Shown here in pieces: positions 1 through 7,848 of a DNA stretch of 64,000 bases (position 1 is its first letter; each line of letters starts with the position of its first letter). The DNA comes from RGDT01 sp964630925. Its GTDB lineage: Bacteria; Planctomycetota; Planctomycetia; Gemmatales; Gemmataceae. The DNA is taken from the NCBI GenBank assembly GCA_964630925.1, contig CAZVZK010000023.1, positions 22,924-86,923 of the forward strand, written 5' to 3'. The position numbers and the translations under genes are program-made. Under the pieces are notes generated by a model, which worked only from the letters and a program-made list of their open reading frames with translations, was not told the origin of the DNA and did not search any database.

Positions 1-2303
1 GTCTTCAGCCGGCCCTTCAGGTGCGTCTGCATCACCGGGGCCAGGCCCGGCAGCGTCAGCGTCACCGTCTTGCCGTCCTCCGACACCTTCGCGGCCGTGA
101 TCTCCGCCTTGCCGCGGCCGCGCTCGAACGTCTTGAACAGCTTCTGGATCGCCGCGTTGTCGCGCTTCTTGTCCGCGCGCAGGCGGTTGTACTCCTTGGT
201 CCGCTCGAAGAAGTCCGCCGCCGGCTTGTACTCCGGCGAGCCGTAGTCGCTGCACCACAAGTAGTTCCACCGCTGCATCGCGTAGTTCTCCGCGTCGCCG
301 GCCGCCTTGCGGTCCAGCGCCTCGACGAACGTCAGCTCGATACCGCCCTTGACCACCTTCATCCCCACCGGGGCGGTGTACGGCGCCCCCGTGTATCGCA
401 CGCGCTGCAGGCAGGCGTCCTTCGCCGCGTTCGACTGCCAGCCACGCAGGCCGGCCACGTAGAGCTGCCCGTCCTTCGGGTGGAACCGGGCCCGCATGAC
501 GCCCGACTGGAACCGCACCGGCAGCTTCACCAGGCCGCCCTGCACCTCCTTGCCCGCGCCGTCCACCAGGGCGTGGTACAGCGACGACGTGCCGTAGCTC
601 ATGTGCAGGAGCTGCCCCTTGAGCGGCCCCCATCTGTCGCTCGTCACCCACACCTGCCCGCCTGAGGAGTTGTCCACGTTCTTCGGCATCCAGCAGATGG
701 GCCTGTCGTAGTCCGCCGGCGGCGTGCCCTGGTGCGCCGTGTCCACGCAGCCGTTGAAGCTCCCCGGCAGCACCAGGCTGAGGCGACACTGCGGCATCCA
801 CGTCCCCTCGTTGTCGCCGCTCGTCACCTCGCCCTTCGGCCCCACGCCGATGCCGTTGGGCGCGCGGAAGCCGGTGGCGAACACCTCGTGCTTCTTGCCG
901 TCGGGGCTCACCTTCATGATGCACCCCGAGTGCGCCGCGATGTACTCGAACCCGCGTCCGCCGCCACGCACCGGCCCGCCCTTGGCGTAGTAGAAGTTCC
1001 CCTCCGGGTCGGTGTGCAGGTCGAACGCGAACTCGTGGAAGCCCGGCGTCGTCGCCACATCATTATTGAACGCCTCGTAGTAGTCCGCCTCGCCATCGCC
1101 GTCCAGGTCGTGCAGCCGCACGATCCCCTCGCGGCCCAGGATGTGGACCTTGTCGCCGACGATCTTCAGGCCCAGCGGCTGGAACAGCCCCGTGGCGAAG
1201 CGCCTCCACGTCACCTTCTCCAGCGTGTCGTCGATGCCGGAGACCACCCACACGTCGCCGCTCCAGGTGCTGACCGCCGCCCGCCCGTCCGAGAAGAAGT
1301 CCAGCCCGCCCAGACGCATCCACGCCTTGTACGGGTTCTCCTCCGGCACCGGGATCGTATCGACGACGTACGCCTCCTTGAGCTTCGACACGTCGCCCTT
1401 GACCGTCACCGTCTCCTTCCACCGCGCCGGCCCGCCCTTCGTCAGGGCCGCGATGTCGGCCGGCTTCGCCCCGTTGACGATCTCGCCGAAGGCGTTGAGC
1501 TGCTCCTTCGTGACGCGCGCCGTGACGATCGTGAACCTGGCCGCCTCCTTGAGCGCCGGCAGGGTCAGCAGGATGCGGCCGTCCTCGGCCTTCACCTCGG
1601 CCCCAGCGGGCGCGCCGTTCAGCGCTGCGACCACCAGCTCGCCGCCCGCCTCCAGCACGGCGGCCTTGCCCTCGGCCCGGCCCCTGGCCTTGTCGATGTT
1701 CGCCACCAGATGCGTGAGGGAAGTATCCGACGGGCCGACCTCCAGAGTGCGCACGAAGGCCGTCGCCTCGCCCTTCTTCATGACGGCGGGGTGGTCGAGG
1801 ACCTTCGCCTTGCCGACGGTGTAGTGGAAGACGCCCTTGTCGCCGCATAGGTACAGGCCCTTGTACCGCGCCCATTCGTGCGGCAGCGGGCCGTACGGCT
1901 CGACGCGCGGATCCTTGAAGTCTGTCGTGCCGGGCTTCGCCCAGCCGGGGGCGGCCGCGGTGCCGAAGGCCTGCTTGCCCTTCACCGTGGGGTGGCCGCC
2001 GTGCGAGCCGTCGAACGGCGTGCCGCGCAGGTTGAGGAAGTCGCCGGTCCACCCGGCGGAGAAACGCAGCAGGTCGAGGTCGAGGCAGATGGCCGCCTCA
2101 GCGCCGAGCTTGAGGGCGAGGCCCTTGTTGGCCGTGTTCTTCGCCGGCTGGGGGGCGGTGATCGTGGCGGTGAGGAACGGGCCGTAGTCCATCACCTCGT
2201 GCCTGGCGCCTTTCTTCTTCTTCTGGGCGTCGGCGTCGGAGGGCAGCGTGGCGAGGAGGGCGAGCGCAGCGAGGGCCGGCCACAGGGGGGTCAGTCGCGT
2301 CAT
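1..2303 (-). CDS. Secreted DUF6797-like / PQQ-type propeller protein (partial)
   Basis: The reading frame is open from an ATG at 2303 to the window edge, about 767 codons, so the C-terminus is missing. A signal peptide is visible (MTRLTPLWPALAALALLA, ending near ADA-Q at residue 25). An N-terminal region carries the RGTPFDGSHGG motif (about residue 88), typical of planctomycete and verrucomicrobial DUF6797 proteins. From about residue 320 on, a soluble-PQQ-dehydrogenase-like beta-propeller follows, with LDGDGEADYYE, FRAPNGIGVGPKGE and DYDRPICWMPKNVDNSSGGQ segments. Such proteins are exported and are thought to act on sugars or bind haem; enzymatic activity here is inferred only. The many apparent reading frames on the opposite strand are shadows caused by high GC. 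Confidence 0.75.
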   Translation of the reverse strand, partial: MTRLTPLWPALAALALLATLPSDADAQKKKKGARHEVMDYGPFLTATITAPQPAKNTANKGLALKLGAEAAICLDLDLLRFSAGWTGDFLNLRGTPFDGSHGGHPTVKGKQAFGTAAAPGWAKPGTTDFKDPRVEPYGPLPHEWARYKGLYLCGDKGVFHYTVGKAKVLDHPAVMKKGEATAFVRTLEVGPSDTSLTHLVANIDKARGRAEGKAAVLEAGGELVVAALNGAPAGAEVKAEDGRILLTLPALKEAARFTIVTARVTKEQLNAFGEIVNGAKPADIAALTKGGPARWKETVTVKGDVSKLKEAYVVDTIPVPEENPYKAWMRLGGLDFFSDGRAAVSTWSGDVWVVSGIDDTLEKVTWRRFATGLFQPLGLKIVGDKVHILGREGIVRLHDLDGDGEADYYEAFNNDVATTPGFHEFAFDLHTDPEGNFYYAKGGPVRGGGRGFEYIAAHSGCIMKVSPDGKKHEVFATGFRAPNGIGVGPKGEVTSGDNEGTWMPQCRLSLVLPGSFNGCVDTAHQGTPPADYDRPICWMPKNVDNSSGGQVWVTSDRWGPLKGQLLHMSYGTSSLYHALVDGAGKEVQGGLVKLPVRFQSGVMRARFHPKDGQLYVAGLRGWQSNAAKDACLQRVRYTGAPYTAPVGMKVVKGGIELTFVEALDRKAAGDAENYAMQRWNYLWCSDYGSPEYKPAADFFERTKEYNRLRADKKRDNAAIQKLFKTFERGRGKAEITAAKVSEDGKTVTLTLPGLAPVMQTHLKGRLK

Positions 2304-2709
2304 GGGTGTGATGTCCCGGTCGGGAGGCAGGGGGCGGAAGGCGGCACCGTCATAATTACGGCCCGGCGGCCACCCCGACCATTCCCCGTCGCGCGGCAAG
2401 GCTCCCCGCGCCCGCTCCTCGCACGGCGCTGCCGTATGACGGGCTGACGCGAGGCTCCGCCGGCGGAGCCTCGCCTTGCCGTGTTACCGGGGGCGCAACC
2501 TCCTCCATCTCCAGTCCCTCCCTCCGTATCCTCCCCGGCCCGCGCCGGGTGAGGGTGGTTCGCGCTCGGTCTCCCTGACGACCCTGGCGATGGCTTCGAC
2601 GTCTCCTCGCTCACCGCCCTCATCACAGCCTTCCTGAACGCCGCTCCTGCCGCGTGTCCGGGCTCCCCGGCCCACCCCTCACCCGTTGCCACGCCGGGCG
2701 GACGCCATT
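2304..2709. other. Intergenic region with no supported gene
   Basis: About 400 bases between the divergent propeller gene and the purH relic. It contains one perfect 26-bp palindrome (2449-2474) and GC-rich sequence. No reading frame here shows a recognisable domain or a convincing start. The native purH upstream region appears to have been displaced from this place (see the purH duplication). Confidence 0.5.
2449..2474. repeat. Perfect 26-bp palindrome
   Basis: Two 13-bp arms (GCGAGGCTCCGCC and its exact reverse complement) abut with no spacer. It is preceded by CTGACGC, the same heptamer found in the other intergenic palindromic repeats of this window (about 5215, 51370 and 54650). It could act as a bidirectional transcription barrier between the genes on either side; it lacks a T tract, so it is not a canonical terminator. 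Confidence 0.6.
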
Positions 2710-3038
2710 TCCCTACGATGCCCTCATTGCCCGCAGGAAGGGGGCCACATCCCATGCCCGTCCGACCCGTCCGCCGCGCCCTCCTCAGCGTCCACGACAA
2801 GTCGCACCTCCTCGACTTCGCCCGCGGCCTCGCCGCCTTCGGCGTCGAATTGGTCTCCACCGGCGGCACGCGGAGGCTCCTCACCGACAACGGCCTCGCC
2901 GCCCGCGAGGTGTCCGAGCTGACCGGCTTCCCCGAGATGCTCGACGGCCGCGTCAAGACCCTGCACCCGAGGGTCCACGGCGGCATCCTCTTCGTCCGCG
3001 ACAACAGGGCCCACGCCGACACCGCCGAGCAGCACGGC
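2710..3038 (+). repeat. 329-bp direct repeat of the purH 5' end, copy 1
   Basis: Base-for-base identical to 5330-5658, a constant offset of 2620 bp. It covers the purH ribosome-binding site (AGGAAGGGGG), start codon and the first 95 codons. The identity begins abruptly one base after the TTTCC/AATCC difference and ends abruptly inside codon 95. Perfect identity over 329 bp implies recent duplication or ongoing gene conversion between the copies. Confidence 0.95.
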
Positions 3039-3131
3039 GTTACGCCCAAGGGGTGCATCGAGAACATCGCCGTCGGCGGCGCGCCGCCTCGCCGGGGCTG
3101 GCGAATTGCGTGGGTGCTGATCCCGCGGTAA
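2754..3131 (+). pseudogene. Truncated purH 5' fragment (mosaic relic)
   Basis: Begins at the same start codon context as intact purH and encodes its first 95 residues unchanged (MGS-like IMP cyclohydrolase domain). It then jumps: the segment from about 3039 matches purH near 5723-5772 with several substitutions (GVTPKGCIENIAVGG against GVTPEECIENIDIGG), and a last piece near 3090-3108 matches purH near 5890. The frame then runs into unrelated sequence and stops at 3131. The product would lack most of the cyclohydrolase domain and the whole transformylase domain, so it cannot be functional. It looks like a dead copy carrying two internal deletions. Confidence 0.9.
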
Positions 3132-3171
3132 CAGGGGGGCATCGGATCGCGGGGGGCGCGAGGGGGGGAGC

Positions 3172-3636
3172 ATGTCTGCGTTCCGCGAGGTGGTGTCGGT
3201 GAGGATGAAACGGAAGCACATCACCCTCGTCGGCGATGACAAGTACGGGCACTGGTGGTTCGAGATCGGCGACCCGATCGAGCCCGAGTCCGAGAGTTAT
3301 GGCTGGTGGCCCTTGACGCCGGTCGGCTTGTGGGAGACGATGGGTGGTGTGGTGGGGGAGTTGAACGGGCAAACGTACTTCGGCGGCCGACGGAGCCGGG
3401 ATCCACGCCACGGCACGGAGGGAGACGAATCGTTCCACCCTTTCGTGCCGGTGGCCGATCCGAGGACGGATGACCAGATCGCCGAATGCCTTCGGCGGTT
3501 CGCCTTGGCGTATCACGGGGAATGGCGCTGGGTGTTCGGCGTCGGCCAGAACTGCCAGACGTTTCAGGAACAGGCGATGAGGCACTGCGGCCTGTGGAAG
3601 CGTCCGCCGGGCAAGGCATCCAAGGGCCGGTGGTAG
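3172..3636 (+). CDS. Hypothetical protein, possible permuted papain-fold (LRAT-like) hydrolase
   Basis: 154 aa. The start is chosen because AGGGGGGAG lies just upstream. An N-terminal KYGHWWFEI segment and a C-terminal GVGQNCQTFQEQAM segment give a His-before-Cys order with an NC..F motif. That is the pattern of circularly permuted NlpC/P60 or LRAT-like enzymes, whose catalytic Cys sits in an NCxxF-like motif. This assignment is my inference from short motifs; no closer family is recognised. It is the first of three genes lying between the dead and the intact purH copies, so it is probably accessory cargo. No signal peptide is visible. Confidence 0.55.
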   Translation: MSAFREVVSVRMKRKHITLVGDDKYGHWWFEIGDPIEPESESYGWWPLTPVGLWETMGGVVGELNGQTYFGGRRSRDPRHGTEGDESFHPFVPVADPRTDDQIAECLRRFALAYHGEWRWVFGVGQNCQTFQEQAMRHCGLWKRPPGKASKGRW

Positions 3637-3667
3637 CCCGGAGTGAACCAACCGAGGAGGTGCGACT

Positions 3668-4201
3668 ATGACCGCCCCCGACCCTGCTCCGGGCCAGCCC
3701 CGGTATTATCGCTCGTTCGTGTCGTACCAGATCCCGTTCCGCCCGTCCGAGCCGATCACGTTCGAGGAGAGCGAAGGGCTGGTCTCGTACTACATCGCCC
3801 ACCACGACGAGGCCGGCCGCGTCGTCCGGTTCGACAAGATCCAGCTCGTCCGCGCCGTGAAGGGGACGCGGGCGTGCCCCCTGCCCACCCCGATAGCACC
3901 GGGGGCCGTCGTCTACTTCGCGGCCACCGCCGGCGGGCCGGCCGGTGATCCGCTCGAGTACGGCGAGACGGAAGGCCTGGACGAAATCTTCGCCGGGGAG
4001 GTCGGCCCGGACGGTATGACGGTGAACGCGACCCTGCTGCGCCGCGAGCGCGCCTTCTCGGACGCCTACGACTACTGGCCGGACGGTGCCCTGAAGCGGC
4101 GAACCATGACGAAGCTCGGGCAGCCTCCGGCGGTGACGGAGCATCCGTCGGGCCGTGCCCAGGTGGGGGCCACGACGGCGCGCGAGGTCGAGCCGGTCTG
4201 A
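3668..4201 (+). CDS. Hypothetical protein
   Basis: 177 aa with a strong AGGAGG ribosome-binding site 7 bases before the ATG, 31 bp after the preceding gene, so the two are probably co-transcribed. The N-terminal half (RYYRSFVSYQIPFRPSEPI, then YYIAHHDEAGRVVRFDKIQ) is predicted beta-rich and reads like a small conserved domain of unknown function; the C-terminus is low-complexity. No catalytic motif, signal peptide or membrane segment is evident. Its presence between the two purH copies marks it as cargo of that insertion. Function unknown. Confidence 0.6.
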   Translation: MTAPDPAPGQPRYYRSFVSYQIPFRPSEPITFEESEGLVSYYIAHHDEAGRVVRFDKIQLVRAVKGTRACPLPTPIAPGAVVYFAATAGGPAGDPLEYGETEGLDEIFAGEVGPDGMTVNATLLRRERAFSDAYDYWPDGALKRRTMTKLGQPPAVTEHPSGRAQVGATTAREVEPV

Positions 4202-4251
4202 GCCGCCCGCCCCCCATTGAATCAGCCTGATCGGAGACGGAGGTCCTCCCC

Positions 4252-5187
4252 ATGCACCACGTCCGCCCTCACTCGATCGCCTTGACGCTCCTCGCCTGCG
4301 CCGTGTCGCCGCCCACGGCAGACGGCGCCGCGCCGCCCGCGCCGGGCCGTGCTCTCGTCGCCGCCTTCTTTCCCGAGGGGCCGTGCGTAGTCGGTCGGAC
4401 GTTGCTCTACATCGATTACACGGCCAACGCCGTCATGGCGTGGGACGGGGTCGACGCGAAGAGGGTCTGGCACCGTGACGGTTCGGGGCCGTCCGCCATC
4501 CTGCCGATGAAGGACGGCACCCTGCTGATCGCGTGCAACGACCATAACGCGGTAGTCCGGATCGACCCGGCCGGGAAGAAGGCGGAGACGCGCATCTTGC
4601 CACCGAAGGGGCAGACGTTCAACGGGCCCAACGACTTCGCGGCCGATCGCGACGGGGGCGTCTACTTCTCCACGTCGGGCAAGTGGGAGAAGGGCGCGCC
4701 GGTGGAAGGGCGGGTTTACTACCTCTCGCCGAAGGGCAAAGTCACCTGCGTCGCCAGGGGCATCCACTACGCCAACGGCCTCGCCGTCGTGGACGGGGGC
4801 AAGCGGCTGCTTGTGGCCGAGGGCATGAAGAACCAGGTGCTCCAATACCCCATCGGCGAAGGCGGGGCCTTGGGCCGCCGGTCCGTCTGGAAGCGTCTCG
4901 CCGACATCGAACCCGACCCTGAGGGCGCGGACTGGTTTCTCGGACCCGACGGCCTGAAGGCCGACGCGAAGGGGAACGTCTACATCTGCCAGTTCGGAGC
5001 TGGTAGAATCCTCGTGACCGACAAGGCGGGGCGGCCTCTGCGGACGATCCGGGCTCCTCGAGGATTTCTGGGCGTGACGAATATCTCCTTCAACTTCAAG
5101 CCGGGGGAGAACACCCTGTACGTGACCGCGGTGCGTGGGGCCGACGAGCCGTACCTCGGGGCCGTGTTCGAACTGCCCAACCGCTGA
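4252..5187 (+). CDS. Secreted SMP-30/gluconolactonase-like beta-propeller
   Basis: 311 aa. GGAGG precedes the ATG at 4252. An N-terminal signal peptide (hydrophobic IALTLLACAV then ADGAA) is followed by a six-bladed propeller of the SMP-30/gluconolactonase/LRE family. The expected metal-binding positions are all visible: Glu in FPEGP, Asn in FNGPNDFAADRDG, Asn in YANGLAV and Asp in GPDGLKADAKGN. Family members hydrolyse lactones of sugar acids in the presence of a divalent cation; export suggests a periplasmic substrate. It is the last cargo gene before the intact purH, followed by a palindromic intergenic repeat. Confidence 0.85.
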   Translation: MHHVRPHSIALTLLACAVSPPTADGAAPPAPGRALVAAFFPEGPCVVGRTLLYIDYTANAVMAWDGVDAKRVWHRDGSGPSAILPMKDGTLLIACNDHNAVVRIDPAGKKAETRILPPKGQTFNGPNDFAADRDGGVYFSTSGKWEKGAPVEGRVYYLSPKGKVTCVARGIHYANGLAVVDGGKRLLVAEGMKNQVLQYPIGEGGALGRRSVWKRLADIEPDPEGADWFLGPDGLKADAKGNVYICQFGAGRILVTDKAGRPLRTIRAPRGFLGVTNISFNFKPGENTLYVTAVRGADEPYLGAVFELPNR

Positions 5188-5214
5188 CCGGGTGACCTCC
5201 GTGTGGGGCCACTC

Positions 5215-5283
5215 GGCCCGCTGACGCGGGGCCGCTCGCCTGGAACAAGGCACGGCGGGCTCACGCCGCGCCGCTCGCCTGGA
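5215..5283. repeat. Dispersed palindromic intergenic repeat
   Basis: Contains CTGACGC and two copies of CCGCTCGCCTGGA flanking a GC-rich hairpin with GCTCACGCCG. The same words recur at 38619-38690 and 51366-51415, and in weaker form at 54614-54700. All copies sit between genes, so this is a REP-like family rather than chance. Confidence 0.6.
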
Positions 5284-5329
5284 CGAATCACCCCACCCCG
5301 CGCAGGCTGACTGCCCACCCGCCGCGGAA

Positions 5330-5658
5330 TCCCTACGATGCCCTCATTGCCCGCAGGAAGGGGGCCACATCCCATGCCCGTCCGACCCGTCCGCCGCGCC
5401 CTCCTCAGCGTCCACGACAAGTCGCACCTCCTCGACTTCGCCCGCGGCCTCGCCGCCTTCGGCGTCGAATTGGTCTCCACCGGCGGCACGCGGAGGCTCC
5501 TCACCGACAACGGCCTCGCCGCCCGCGAGGTGTCCGAGCTGACCGGCTTCCCCGAGATGCTCGACGGCCGCGTCAAGACCCTGCACCCGAGGGTCCACGG
5601 CGGCATCCTCTTCGTCCGCGACAACAGGGCCCACGCCGACACCGCCGAGCAGCACGGC
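5330..5658 (+). repeat. 329-bp direct repeat of the purH 5' end, copy 2
   Basis: Identical partner of 2710-3038; this copy is part of the intact gene. The perfect repeat pair would let RecA-dependent recombination delete the 2.6 kb between them, removing the three cargo genes and restoring a single purH. Confidence 0.95.
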
Positions 5659-6945
5659 ATCCAGCCCATCGACCTCGTCGTCGTCAACCTCTACCCGTTC
5701 GAGGCGACCGTGGCGAAGGCCGGCGTCACGCCCGAGGAGTGCATCGAGAACATCGACATCGGCGGGCCGGCAATGGTCCGCTCCGCCGCCAAGAACCACC
5801 ATGATGTCGCCGTCGTGACGCACCCCACGCAGTACGGCGAGGTGCTCGACGAGATGCGCTCGTACAACGGCGGCCTGACGCTGGACACGCGCCGCCGCCT
5901 CGCCGGGGCCGCGTTCGCCCGCACGTCGGCGTATGACCGCGCGGTCAGCGCCTGGTTCGCCGGACAGGGGGGCGGCGAGCCGTTCCCGTCGCGCCTGGAC
6001 CTGTCGTTCGAGAAGCGGTCCGGCCTGCGGTACGGCGAGAACCCGCACCAGCCGGCGGCGTTCTACGTCGAGTCGCCCACGCCCGCCGCCTGCCTCGCCG
6101 GCGCCACCGTCCTGCACGGCAAGGAGCTGTCGTACAACAACCTCCTCGACCTCGACAGCGCCCTCGAGCTGGTGCGCGAGTTCGACGCCCCCGCCGCCGC
6201 CGTCATTAAACACAACAACCCGTGCGGCTGCGCCGTCGGCGCGACGCTGGCGGAGGCGTTCGGCAAGGCCTACGAGGGCGACCCGGTGAGCGCGTTCGGC
6301 GGCGTCATCGCCCTCAACCGCGAGGTGGACGAGGCGACGGCCATGCAGCTCACGGAGCCGAAACGCTTCGTCGAGTGCGTCATCGCGCCGGACTTCAGCC
6401 CCAAGGCGTTCGAGGTGCTGACGACACGCCCGACGTGGAAGAACAGCGTGCGGCTGTTACGGACCGGCCCGCTGACCGCCCTGGCCCCGGGCATGGACTA
6501 CCGCCGCGTCCGCGGCGGGCTGCTGGTGCAGGCGCGCGACTCGGGCACGGACGAATTGGCGTCGGCGAAGGTGGTGACGAAACGCGCGCCGGCCGCCGGG
6601 GAGCTGGCCGACCTGTCGTTCGCGTGGAAGGTGTGCAAGCACGTCAAGAGCAACGCCATCGTGCTGGTGAAGGGCGGCATGGTGGTCGGCGTCGGCGCAG
6701 GGCAGATGAGCCGCATCGACTCGACGGGCATCGCCATCAAAAAGGCCGGGGAGCGGGTGAAGGGGTCGGTGCTGGCGTCGGACGCCTTCTTCCCTTTCCG
6801 CGACAACATCGACGCGGCGGCGGCGGCCGGCGTGGCGGCGATCATCCAGCCGGGCGGGAGCGTGCGTGACGCGGAGAGCGTGGCGGCGTGCGACGAGTAC
6901 GGCATCGCGATGCTCACCACGGGGACGCGGCACTTCCGCCACTGA
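5374..6945 (+). CDS. purH: Bifunctional AICAR transformylase / IMP cyclohydrolase
   Basis: 523 aa, normal for PurH (about 510-530). The start at 5374 follows AGGAAGGGGG at good spacing; an upstream ATG at 5338 has no site. The N-terminal MGS-like IMP cyclohydrolase domain (residues 1-190) shows STGGT, GRVKTLHPRVHGGIL and NLYPF. The C-terminal transformylase domain carries the catalytic KHNNPCG motif and LRYGENPHQPAAFY. It performs the last two steps of de novo IMP synthesis in the cytoplasm. The first 95 codons are perfectly duplicated upstream as a dead copy, yet this gene is complete and shows no defect. Confidence 0.97.
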   Translation: MPVRPVRRALLSVHDKSHLLDFARGLAAFGVELVSTGGTRRLLTDNGLAAREVSELTGFPEMLDGRVKTLHPRVHGGILFVRDNRAHADTAEQHGIQPIDLVVVNLYPFEATVAKAGVTPEECIENIDIGGPAMVRSAAKNHHDVAVVTHPTQYGEVLDEMRSYNGGLTLDTRRRLAGAAFARTSAYDRAVSAWFAGQGGGEPFPSRLDLSFEKRSGLRYGENPHQPAAFYVESPTPAACLAGATVLHGKELSYNNLLDLDSALELVREFDAPAAAVIKHNNPCGCAVGATLAEAFGKAYEGDPVSAFGGVIALNREVDEATAMQLTEPKRFVECVIAPDFSPKAFEVLTTRPTWKNSVRLLRTGPLTALAPGMDYRRVRGGLLVQARDSGTDELASAKVVTKRAPAAGELADLSFAWKVCKHVKSNAIVLVKGGMVVGVGAGQMSRIDSTGIAIKKAGERVKGSVLASDAFFPFRDNIDAAAAAGVAAIIQPGGSVRDAESVAACDEYGIAMLTTGTRHFRH

Positions 6946-6953
6946 CGCGCGGC

Positions 6954-6983
6954 TTGCGGCCCGGCTGCGCGCGGTGGTATGAT
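6954..6983 (+). promoter_or_regulatory. Possible sigma70-type promoter
   Basis: TTGCGG at 6954-6959 and TATGAT at 6978-6983 are separated by 18 bp. The -10 matches consensus at five of six positions and the -35 at three. It would start transcription about 20 bases before the STAS gene. Confidence 0.35.
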
Positions 6984-7009
6984 GCCCAGGAGGAATGGGA
7001 GGATCTGCC

Positions 7010-7516
7010 ATGTTGCTACCGGCGGGCATGGAGCTGCGGCCATCGCTTCAAATGCGCGAGGCCACGGTCGCGGTCGGATTCACCGGCGAGAGCGTGTCCG
7101 ACCCCTTCGCCACGGGGGTGCTGGCGCGGGAGCTGCCGGGCGTGTTGGCGCGGGTGCTACCCGAGGCCGGCGCGAATTGCATCGTGTTCGATCTGAGGAA
7201 CGTCCGCGAGATCACCCACGCCGGCATCTACGCCCTGAAGACGATGGGCCACTCGCTCCGCAGCCAGCCGTACAACCCGGTGCTGGTGGTCCGAGACAAG
7301 GACACGCATGAATTCCTCCGAGCCACCGACGTGTCGCAGCATCTCGCCGTCGTCGCGGGTGAGGACGGCCTGCGGGCCTGGCTCGCGCAGGTCGCCGAGG
7401 ACGAGGTGACCTTCTCCGAGGAGAACGTCCGCAAGATGATCGCGGACAACCTCACCTGGGATGACGTCGAGGCCGCCGTGGCGAGGGGGAGGGAGAGGGC
7501 GAGGAACGCCCCATGA
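7010..7516 (+). CDS. STAS-like domain protein with C-terminal extension
   Basis: 168 aa from ATG 7010, preceded by GGGAGG at six bases; an in-frame ATG at 6995 has its AGGAGG too close. The central region (ANCIVFDLRNVREITHAGIYAL, then NPVLVVRDKDTHEFLRATDV) reads as the alternating beta/alpha pattern of a STAS domain, as in anti-sigma-factor antagonists, though the phosphorylatable Ser is not obvious. About 40 C-terminal residues (TFSEENVRKMIADNLTWDDVEAAVARG) form predicted helices. The stop overlaps the next gene's start (ATGA), so the two are translationally coupled and may form a pair. Regulatory role inferred. Confidence 0.6.
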   Translation: MLLPAGMELRPSLQMREATVAVGFTGESVSDPFATGVLARELPGVLARVLPEAGANCIVFDLRNVREITHAGIYALKTMGHSLRSQPYNPVLVVRDKDTHEFLRATDVSQHLAVVAGEDGLRAWLAQVAEDEVTFSEENVRKMIADNLTWDDVEAAVARGRERARNAP

Positions 7517-7848
7517 ACCCATCGATGCCCCCGCCCCGGTTCCAGCTCGTGTTCACCGGCCCCGTCCTCGAAAGCATCGACCGTTGGTCCGCGTGGGCCG
7601 AGACAAACGGACTGGGCGACGAGTTCTCCAAAGCGAGGGCCACCCTTCGGTTCCGTCTTGCCTACGAGGCCGACGAGTGGGCGACGAGGGAGAACAAACG
7701 CGACATGACCGGCCCGGTCACCGAGATCCGCAACGGCATCGTCATGATGCTCGCGGTCCGCTACGGCATTGCCCCCGCACACGGGATCGTCTTCGTCACC
7801 GGCCTCCGTTGGCGCGACGACTATCCCGGCGGCAGGCCACCCGCCTGA
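7513..7848 (+). CDS. Small hypothetical protein coupled to the STAS gene
   Basis: 111 aa, starting inside the stop of the STAS gene (ATGA overlap). The sequence shows an alpha-rich first half (GPVLESIDRWSAWAETNGLGDEFSKARATLRFRL) and a strand-rich end (NGIVMMLAVRYGI then GIVFVTGLRWRDDY). The ending is reminiscent of small RelE/ParE-type folds, but no catalytic residues support this and I do not assign a family. Its 3' end overlaps the convergent broken hydrolase by 28 bp. Confidence 0.55.
   Translation: MNPSMPPPRFQLVFTGPVLESIDRWSAWAETNGLGDEFSKARATLRFRLAYEADEWATRENKRDMTGPVTEIRNGIVMMLAVRYGIAPAHGIVFVTGLRWRDDYPGGRPPA

Noticed and set aside
21..665. Open frames on the plus strand opposite the propeller gene
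   Set aside because: Arg/Leu/His-rich, no domain, opposite a well-conserved gene; typical shadow frames in high-GC DNA. The same applies to many others throughout, including long ones at 14120-16078, 16703-18931, 28151-30229 and 59754-62348.
2710..5373. Prophage or integrative element at purH
   Set aside because: No integrase, tRNA or phage gene, and the repeat is far longer than an att site.
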